NCBI GenBank assembly: GCA_037178975.1
Contig: JASJZH010000002.1
Coordinates: 8,359,501-8,423,500 of the forward strand
Direction of reading: 5' to 3'
Length of the DNA stretch: 64,000 nt
Origin: Oscheius tipulae
Lineage: Eukaryota > Nematoda > Chromadorea > Rhabditida > Rhabditidae
This document shows positions 56,627-64,000 of the stretch, piece by piece. The translations under genes were made by a program, and so were the position numbers. Numbering within the stretch: position 1 is the first letter of the stretch; every line of letters begins with the position of its first letter. The notes under the pieces were generated by a model, which worked only from the letters and a program-made list of their open reading frames with translations, searched no databases and had not been told where the DNA came from.

Positions 56627-59046
56627 ATGGCTGCGGGTGCCATTCTCAAGACGACGGGAGCCGTCATCACCATTGCGGTGTCGATCTTCATTGGAACTGG
56701 TTAGTTGATTTACGTTATTTTTTCGAGCTTCGATAGGCTTTTATGGTATAGACAGCTGCTAAAGGCCTCCGCAGGCGATTGGTGTGCCTTGATCAGCCTT
56801 AAAAAGTGCTAACAGAAACAGGTCCACGCCTAAACAGTCACACTTTTACCAGCATCCTCCAATTTTTTCGGTTACTTCTCAGCATTCCTCACTTTTGAGT
56901 AATTGGGAAGTGAATTCAAGGCTGTAGCAACTACTTGCAGCTTCGTAAAAAAACAAAAAAAATAAGGAAATGAGATAGCAATCCGAAATGGTTCAAAAGT
57001 TTGAACTCGCGCCAGAATTAATGGTACACAAAAGTACGTAAGCTATTTTCAATGCGACGCACAATTTTTTGTTTTTAAGTCTTTTTTTCGGGCAGAAGAC
57101 ATTATTTTTTTAAACTTTTGATATTCTGCAAACTTGCAGCCCTTGATCTGCTCTACAACTTTGCCTAATATTGTTAAGCAGAAAAATAGGGGTTTAGTCA
57201 TAAAGCCATTGATTTTCAAAGAACTTCCGGGAAAAATTAGTGGAAAAGGGGTAAATATCAACGTTTCAGCTCTGTTCTACATGCTCTCGGGCCAGGGCCA
57301 CCGCTTCGACATCTCCTGGTTCCTCACGCAGACGTCTCCACACATGTGGGCCGGTCTCGGGATTGGAGCCTCTCTCTCCCTCTCTGTCCTCGGAGCTGGA
57401 TGGTATTTTTTTTTCATGGATTTTTCGATAAAAGTGCGCTTTTCAGGGGTATTTTCACGACAGGTTCCTCAATCCTCGGAGGAGGAGTCAAAGCCCCGAG
57501 AATCCGAACCAAAAATCTCGTCTCGATCATTTTCTGCGAAGCCGTCGCCATTTTCGGAATCATTATGGCCTTTGTCTTTGTCGGAAAGTACCAGGTTCGA
57601 GTTCCCGCCCTTTTTGTAGTCAAAATTTTGAATTCTCCCGCCTTTTTCACGCAAAAAACTGATAATTGTAGGACTTCTCGCGCGAGAAACTCGACCTCAC
57701 CCAGGACTCCGACGTTCTGATCTTGGCCAGAAATCTCGCGGCCGGATACATGATTTTTGGAGGCGGTCTGACCGTAGGATTCTCAAATCTCGTGTGTGGA
57801 CTCGCTGTTGGGATCGTCGGCTCCGGAGCTGCCATCGCCGACGCAGCCAATCCGGCCCTCTTCGTCAAAATTCTGATCATTGAGATTTTCGCCTCAGCCA
57901 TCGGACTGTTCGGCATGATTATCGGTATTGTTCAGGTTAGTACTTTGTTCTTTTTGTGCTTTTTTCAACTGTTTTGCAATAAGAAAAAAGTTAGCTTCGA
58001 ATCCTTAGACTTACAATTTTGGATGAGGATTCACCAAAGTTTATTCTACACTTTTGCCCAAACATGCACCAATCATGCGCATTTCCATTATTGACTGTAA
58101 AGGGAAATCTTTTCATATGCTTTTTGTTGTTTCTGAAACTTCAAAAAGCGGTTGCAGTTCTCGGGCTAGTTTGCACGTTAGTGTTATGCGGGACGGGAAA
58201 ACGTGGGATGACTGCGTACCAACCCGTAAAGCACGCAGCCTGCGTCATGAAGACGCTGTGACTGTTTACGTAGCTTCGATACGCAACTTTATGCTGTTCG
58301 AGTTGGTGCGCACCCAAAGTCAAAATGAGGCTTCCGCATTTTCCTGTCCCGCACTTCTCGGTTGCACTTCTTTCTAAAAGTTTCGTGGAGCCATGCGTTA
58401 GCAAAATCTCATCATTTCTACCAGAAATCTGTCAAAAGACCTCCGAAATCAGAAAGATAAAGTTTGACCCGTTCAATGAGTGAGCTCAATTGCATGCGGG
58501 TACAACCTGAGGGGCCAGGTCGAGTTGGCTTACGTTCTAAACTGGACAGATGCTGAATCTGACTCCAAAAACGCCTTATCTTCGTAGCATGCTATTACCA
58601 ATTTACCGACTTCTGTGAGGATGGAAGATTTGGTTGAGCCGAAGCGGGGTTAGAACTTGCGACCCTTCGACGCTGGCGCCTCCTGCCACTGCGCGTTGGA
58701 TCTCAGCTCAAACAGTCGAGAAACCGTTCTTTATATGAATCGAGCTCTGAATATTTCTTCTGAAGGGGTTGGGATACAATCTCACAGGGCTAGTGTGCTT
58801 AGACAGCTTTGACTCGAAATTAATGCTTGTACTGTCCAAAACGCCGGCTATTTCCTAGACTTTCACAATCGGTCTCCTAAACTTTTTCGCCTAGTTTATT
58901 CTAAACTTTTGTGCACCTAATCTTCGGTTCAAAAACTCAAACAATAGGGTCGAAATCATTCGCAAAAAACCATCATGTCTCCGCCCAAACCCTCTTATAA
59001 TACTCCCGATTTCCAGACCAACAAAGCCAACATGGGAAACAAGTAA
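56627..59046 (+). CDS. vha-4-like: V-ATPase 21-kDa proteolipid subunit c''
   Basis: Five exons (56627-56699, 57270-57402, 57447-57594, 57672-57935, 59017-59046) join perfectly to 215 residues, the normal size. It forms part of the rotating c-ring of the V0 sector. Visible marks: N-terminal [20 protein letters not shown] helix, [68 protein letters not shown] with the proton-carrying Glu of helix 2, [20 protein letters not shown] and [20 protein letters not shown] with the second Glu; the end is TNKANMGNK. Introns 1 (570 nt) and 4 (1,081 nt) hold repeats, including a palindromic motif and an inverted SINE. The 3' flank has AATAAAT near 59410. Confidence 0.95.
57117..57182 (+). repeat. Palindromic motif copy in V-ATPase intron 1
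   Basis: GATATTCTGCAAACTTGCAG ... GATCTG ... CTCTACAACTTTGCCTAATA matches the layout at 46929-46987 (ATGTTCTGCAAAGATGTAGA ... CTACAACTTTGCATAACATC). Confidence 0.65.
58480..58725 (-). repeat. tRNA-derived SINE (family S1), copy 2, inverted
   Basis: Minus strand: GCGCAGTGGCAGGAGGCGCC (A box), AAGGGTCGCAAGTTCTAACC (B box), CTTCCATCCTC, AAGTCGGTAAATTGGTAATA, GCATGCTACGAAGATAAGGC and CGACCTGGCCCCTCAGG. Same order as 19450-19690. Inserted in intron 4 of the V-ATPase gene. Confidence 0.7.
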
Positions 59047-59471
59047 GAGAGCCAGCTAGAGAAAAGAAAAGAGACGACTTCAAGAAGAAAATAGCCGAGG
59101 TACCGCTTCCGACACCCCCCAAAAACATTCCCACATTTTCCCTTATTCCGGTTGTTACAAGTTGTACATTTTCCCCGTCCCTTTTCCCGCTCATTTCGCT
59201 CCTAGATTCTAGTATTATCTCATACAGAATTTGTCTTAATTTTTAAGACATATTTCACTGTGATCCTACCAATTTCCCCAGTTAAAATATTAGAGATTTT
59301 GCCGCTCTTCCTCCCTGTTACTGTATATGTATCATAATTAGAGTCTCAGAGATAAATTTAAGCGAAAAAAATTGGTTTAGAGGCTCTCTCTGTGTCGACA
59401 TTTTTACTAGGAATAAATCCTAAGCTTATCTGGTGTTTTGGAGTAGAACTTTTAAGAGAAAGTTCGAGAAA

Positions 59472-62400
59472 ATGGGATGGTTGTGGCTATTAGACGAGGA
59501 AGGAATGCCGTATAGGGCTCCGGATGTTATGAGACCGGGTGAGTTGAGGAAAACGGTGGAATATTGTCTATTCTTCGAGGCTACAAGTAGTTGCAAAGGT
59601 CTTCGGACCTGCTTGGATAGATTAGGAGGCTTTTGGAACCAGAAAACATGCTTTAAACCACGGAAAATTCGAGAAAATCGCCCCAAAACCATTAAACTTT
59701 GGCTTACCCCGCTTTTCCGTTTATTTTCTATAGAATAGAGCGTTTTTGTCTTTTTTTTATGGTCATTTACTAGGCTTTTATGTATTTTAGGTCGGCGGTC
59801 ATGTTGAACACCATTTTAGCTCGAAAAAAAAAGAAAAATGATGGGAAATTGCACGGAAATACTGGATCAATGACATTTAAAATCCATCTTCTCGCCGTCC
59901 AAATATAGTGCTACGGATTGAAACTTTGACAATTAAATGTTTTCTTCCTGCTGACAAGGTTCTTCCAGAAAATTCTTCCGATATTGCTTGGTCAGCAGAG
60001 CCTGTACAACTCGAGGACAATAATGACATTCAATTTCGGCAGTTGGCGAGCTCCTCCAAGACCACATTTGCTCTGGATTCCAATGGTTTCATCCATGTTT
60101 TTCTTCATCCAGCTGTGTTGCTAGTTCGAAAAGCTTTCGAAGTCTATGAGAACCAGAGATGGTACCCGGTTGTGGGGTGGCATCACCCTCTTCCAACGGA
60201 CTGGCCAAGGATTTCGACGGGAGATGGGCAGAGAGCGAGCTTTGGTGAGAGATACTACAGTTAGAGGAGCTCTCAGTTCTGTGAAATGGAGACAGTGACA
60301 GTGATAGAGACAGAAACAGGGACTGTGACAGAGATAGGAACAGTGACAGACAGTGACAGTGAGAGTAATAGCGACCGACAGAGACAGGGAGACAGACTCT
60401 GAAAAAACGACAGGAACAGCGACGGATAGTGACAGTGACTTCTTGTTCAGACAATGAGTCCCTCCCTTCCACTGGCTGGCGGTGGGAAGAGTCCCGAGAA
60501 GTCCAGAAGAACAGTGACTATGACAAGGAAGGCTGGCAGTACAGTCAGCTCTTTTCCCAGTCTGCCAAGTGGAAGAAAACTGCAGGAATGGTCAGTTTTG
60601 TTCGACGAAGACGATGGAAACGGGCCATGAGATATGTAGCTGTGGCCAAGTGGATACCGGTGAGAGTTGGATAGAAGCATGGGGAACACGTCCCTCAGAT
60701 TCCTGACAATGGAAAATGTTTTGTGACCATGGCCTGCGGCTGCTCGTCTGTCACAAATCAAGGATGTCTACTGTTCGCTGTGGGTCTGGATGGGAAGATT
60801 TATAGGTAGGATCACAGCCCCTGTCACTGTCTCTGTACTCTCGCCGTTTCCAGACGTACTATTGCCATTGACATGCCCGAGGGAGATGACTGGTCAGAAA
60901 TGAACAGTATTACTAACTTCGGTACTCATACTCATATCCACAGTTGACATACAGTTCTTTAGGGGGTGATCAGGAAGACGTCGTCTTCCTGTCCTGTGCT
61001 CCAAATAATCCATTCCTTCTAGCTGTGACATGGGAAGGGAAACTGTACTCACGGACTGGACTAACTGCCAGTGAAGTGGCTGACTAACAGAACTGACTAC
61101 GTATTTCAGACAATCTCTCTGGAGGAACTTGGCAGCCATTACAGACGCCTGGAGGGAAGCCTGCAACTTCTATCAGTCTAGGGAATGAGGCACTTTGGGT
61201 GACAACGGCTGATGGAATGGTGAGAGACAGTGACAGGAACAGTGACAATGACAGTTTCAGTTGTACTACCACGAAATCGATGTCACGTCGGCCAAAAACA
61301 GTCGTAATTTCCTCTATGTCCACGAGCAGTCTTATAGGGAACTAGGAAAAGGATGGACGTGTCCGACAGTCAGTCCCAGGGATCAGGTTTGGTCTTTTTC
61401 AGCAAATACAGTTAATCGTTTTCAGCTCTTTGTCATTCAAAATGGAAAAGTATACCACAGAGATGGCATCAGTTCTGAGGAGAAGATGGGCAAGGCATTT
61501 GTGCCACTGGTGGATAGGTCTGGAGGAGAGAGGAAGTGGATTTCGGTGAGTCAGTTACACATTTGGCCGCGCACCAACTCATGGCCGGTGTACGATAGCT
61601 TGACAGGCACTTTCAGATAACTACTGGAGGTTTCGACCAGCCGAAACTTCCGTCTCATTGGACCTCCGACAGTTCCACGTTCAACAACAACGACTTCTCA
61701 TTCCAGAATGCCCAATGGAGACAGACGGTAAGAGAAAGACAGGGAGACACACTGAGATATAGAGAGACAGAGAGACAGGAAGGCAGAGGGGCAGAGAAAC
61801 TAATCAAACCATGAGAGCAATTCAGATCCTGGACAGTCTCGTAGTCCAAAATGAGCACAATTGGGATATCTTCCAGCTCCATTGCAAAGACGTCAGTATG
61901 ACCATCACCGAGACAGAAGAAGGCTACTCGAAATACTCCAAAGTCCGAATTATGTTCCCACCAAACATGAATTACTTTGCTGGCTTCATCTGTCTCTCTG
62001 GACAGAGTATCATAGCCTCGACCGGGAGGAAGAGAGTCGATGAACTGTTTGAAAAGGTACTACTCTAAAAGTACACAGAAGAGACTCTTCAGCTTCTCCA
62101 AGCAGAAATGACCTGTGACATGTGTCCCTTCAAGTACTGTCTCCGTCTACTGTTCGCGAAGGAATCTGGTAGTCAAGCTATCAGAGTGGCTTTTGGATCG
62201 GAGAAGGAGAGACACAGCTGGTATGAACAGTTGCAACTGGTGAGTTAGAGACAGAGGCTTGCGAGATTGAGGGACAGTTACAGACGAGCCCTTTTTTCAG
62301 CATTTTCGCAGACTCTCGAAGGCTTAGACTCATTCTACAACGATTATGGTCTGCGAAAAACGCAGCCCGAAAGCAGACTAGAGGGTGCGGACCTGACACT

Positions 62401-63675
62401 ATGGGGACTGCCGCGAGATGGTATGAGTGCAGCACGGGCGACCGTGCCCAGTACAAAAACTAAATAACTGTTTTCGGATCCAAGAAAGCGTTTTCATGGA
62501 AAGTAAAGCTCTTCAAAGTTGTAGATTTTTATACGAGCTACAACTTTACATAACATCACAAATCCTAAAAAGAAGTTTTTTGATCAGAAACACTGGGTCA
62601 CAGGCTGTGACAGTGAGAGCATAGAAATAGATATGCAGAGAGAAAGAGTGACAGAGGCAACCTTCTAGATCATTGTCCGAGGTCACATTGCCTCTCCAAG
62701 AACCTCCCTTCAACATGCCTGTTGGACAATTGGTCGAGAGGGAAATGTTCGGTACCATCCAATGAATGAGCTGGTTCTTGATGGGAAACAAAACGTGGGT
62801 ATTCCGAAAAATACGGTATCTAAAATGTATTTAGCCTCATCCTCGTTCCTTCGAGCAGCTTCGTTCAATCGATCTTGCTGGTCACTTTCGAGAAATATCT
62901 TCTGGAAACGAAGGAGTAGTTTGGGCCCTGACAGAGGTAAGACAGAGACAGTGACAGTGACAATACACAGCAATCTTTTCAGACCGGCCACCCTCACATT
63001 CTCTCTCCAACCTGGAAACCTACAGAGGAACGGAATCAATGTAACTGGGAGCAGACTGACTCTGTCATCAAAACCGTGAGAGAGACAGAGAGACAGTGAC
63101 AGAGGTCTTGTTTAGATCTTCGAGTACCAAAGACACCAGATCTTCCGCGGCTATGTCAGTTTCGCCAGTGAGATACAGGGCATTGGTCCCTGGATGAACG
63201 AGTCCGGTCCTGTCACTGACAAATACAGTAGACTACCGACCCAGGAATGGTCCTGGGTGGATGACTCTTGGAAAATTGTGAACCAGACAGAGGACGACGG
63301 ATGGTCCTATGATACGGAAATCAAGGGGAACTACCAGACAGCTATGAGTCGAGCCCGATTTCGACGAAGAAAATTGACAAGGAGGGCAAAATTTCGGGCT
63401 CAGACCCCATGGATCAGTGTGGAAGGTCCCGCTTTGAAGTCAGTAGTGGTACAGAAAGATCCAGGAGACAGGGTGAGAGTGTTTGGAGCACTTCTTGTAC
63501 TTTTAAAACTTCAGATTTTAGTCTTTGGACTGACAGAGAATGGAGATGTACTCTTGAGACAAGGAGTCGAGAGGAGTCGACCACAAGGATACGTTTGGAA
63601 ACAGGTAAGGCTGGAATTTTTTTTCTGAAGGTTACTATCTTTGTCTTTCTGTCTCTCTGTCTCTCACAGAAATAG
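59472..63675 (+). CDS. TECPR1-like tectonin beta-propeller / dysferlin-domain protein
   Basis: Human TECPR1 links autophagosomes and damaged lysosomes. Exons in phase: 59472-59538 (MGWLWLLDEEGMPYRAPDVM, a tectonin strand), 59969-60244 (FALDSNGFIHVF, then FEVYENQRWYPVVGWHHPLP), 60451-60659 (GWRWEE, DYDKEGWQYSQLF, FVRRRRWKRAMRYVAVAKW: a DysF pair), then tectonin repeats (CLLFAVGLDGKIYR, FLLAVTWEGKLYSRTGL, ALWVTTADGMLYYHEI, LFVIQNGKVYHRDGI), a PH-like part (ILDSLVVQNEHNWDIFQLHC to RHSWYEQLQL), more tectonin (WTIGREGNVRYHP, FREISSGNEGVVWALTE), a second DysF (TIFEYQRHQIFRGY, EWSWVDDSWKIV, DDGWSYDTEIKG) and VFGLTENGDVLLRQGVERS, ending WKQ-K-stop. Order equals TECPR1, but the C-terminus is short: the last repeats of human TECPR1 are absent. 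Several introns carry GACAGT repeats. Confidence 0.85.
60285..60440 (+). repeat. (GACAGT/GACAGA)n microsatellite-like intron
   Basis: Imperfect hexamer repeats GTGACAGTGATAGAGACAGA etc. fill this intron of the TECPR1-like gene. Similar short tracts are in its introns at 61220-61258, 61735-61800, 62940-62970 and 63080-63110. Confidence 0.75.
62280..62600 (+). repeat. Interspersed repeat family R1, copy C
   Basis: GCAGACTCTCGAAGGCTTAG, TTCTACAACGATTATGGTCT and AGCCCGAAAGCAGACT match copy A; ACTAAATAACTGTTTTCGGA and GAGCTACAACTTTACATAAC match copy B. Sits in a TECPR1-like intron and ends with the palindromic motif (CTTCAAAGTTGTAGAT ... CTACAACTTTACATAACATC). Confidence 0.65.
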
Positions 63676-63679
63676 TTCA

Positions 63680-64000
63680 TTAGTTCTGTTTCGAGCTCTC
63701 AAACTCTGCCGCTCTCTTGGGTAGCTCAGCGTTCTCCCAGATGACTTTTCCCTTCAGCTCTGGGTCCAAAGCTCCCACTATCATCGCCTAAAAACCGATG
63801 TTTTTGAACAGAAACGGGTATGACGTACCTTAGCCACATCATTGCAATGCACAGCAATGTTAGGACTGAAGACTTTGAACGGTCTGTAGAAGATCTTAGC
63901 GGCTAGCTCGACCCATCGGAAGTCTGAAACTGACTGACTAGGTTTTCGAAAGTCTGGTTACCAGCATCTCGTCCCTCCAGAAAAGCAGGTCTAACTATTA
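63680..64000 (-). CDS. 3' end of an SDR-like (HTATIP2-type) NAD(P)-binding protein, runs off right edge
   Basis: Three exon parts: 64000-about 63961 (IVRPAFLEGRDA), about 63928-63831 (DFRWVELAAKIFYRPFKVFS, then PNIAVHCNDVAK) and about 63787-63680 (AMIVGALDPELKGKVIWENA, ELPKRAAEFESSKQN, stop). The VRPAFLEGR ... V...DVAKAM pattern is the substrate/C-terminal part of atypical short-chain dehydrogenases such as HTATIP2/TIP30 (RPGVLLC...; VVRAML). The Rossmann fold lies beyond the window. The stop codon is 4 nt from the stop of the opposing TECPR1-like gene. Confidence 0.55.

Noticed and set aside
60089-60472. Minus-strand frame with long Ser-Leu repeats
   Set aside because: Translation of the GACAGT microsatellite and antisense of the dysferlin exon.
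1-64000. CRISPR arrays, bacterial operons, prophage or rRNA genes
   Set aside because: None seen; gene structure is eukaryotic throughout.

Overview
This is a 64 kb stretch of a eukaryotic nuclear genome, almost certainly from a nematode. The evidence is: genes split by very short introns (mostly 35-60 nt) with TTTCAG-type acceptors; nematode-only chemoreceptor families (one srh-like, two intact srd genes and one srd relic); a Thr-rich/Cys-rich secreted protein of nematode type; and several genes whose best family matches have C. elegans counterparts (mboa-6, let-99, mel-11, clh-5, vha-4). Species cannot be fixed from the sequence alone. Gene symbols below are family names used by analogy.

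Layout. 1-1 kb: 5' part of an LPCAT3/MBOAT5-type acyltransferase (minus). 3.3-3.7 kb: small secreted SGEG-repeat (chondroitin-proteoglycan-like) protein (minus). 5.6-7 kb: DEPDC1/LET-99-like DEP-domain protein (plus). 8-9 kb: DDE-transposase-like gene. 10.2-11 kb: Thr-rich/Cys-rich secreted protein (minus). 12.4-15.1 kb: RTE-type LINE with an intact reverse transcriptase but a damaged endonuclease. 15.5-16.7 kb: srh-like receptor. 16.7-22 kb: repeat-rich, with an srd pseudogene cut by a tRNA-derived SINE next to a mariner fragment. 22-24.8 kb: tandem srd pair. 25.4-34.2 kb: a MYPT/MEL-11 myosin phosphatase targeting subunit of about 22 exons (minus), with an internal alternative first exon and two alternative last exons. 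34-37.5 kb: repeats, one very strong hairpin and a recent duplication. 37.6-38 kb: GST pseudogene. 38.2-41.8 kb: divergent TAK1-like kinase, then inverted broken copies of it at 42.3 and 43.8-45 kb. 45.4-48.8 kb: SNAPC1-like gene (minus) with a small secreted Cys-rich gene nested on the opposite strand in its large intron. 49.9-55.5 kb: ClC-3/4/5-type Cl-/H+ exchanger (minus). 56.6-59 kb: V-ATPase proteolipid c'' (plus). 59.5-63.7 kb: TECPR1-like tectonin/dysferlin-domain protein (plus). 63.7-64 kb: 3' end of an SDR-like gene (minus) whose stop lies 4 nt from the TECPR1 stop.

There is no operon-like pathway cluster, although three neighbours act on acidic compartments: the ClC exchanger, the V-ATPase subunit and the TECPR1-like autophagy factor. 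Most remaining DNA is made of several interspersed repeat families, including a palindromic motif present in about ten places and, in one gene, apparently used as a coding exon.
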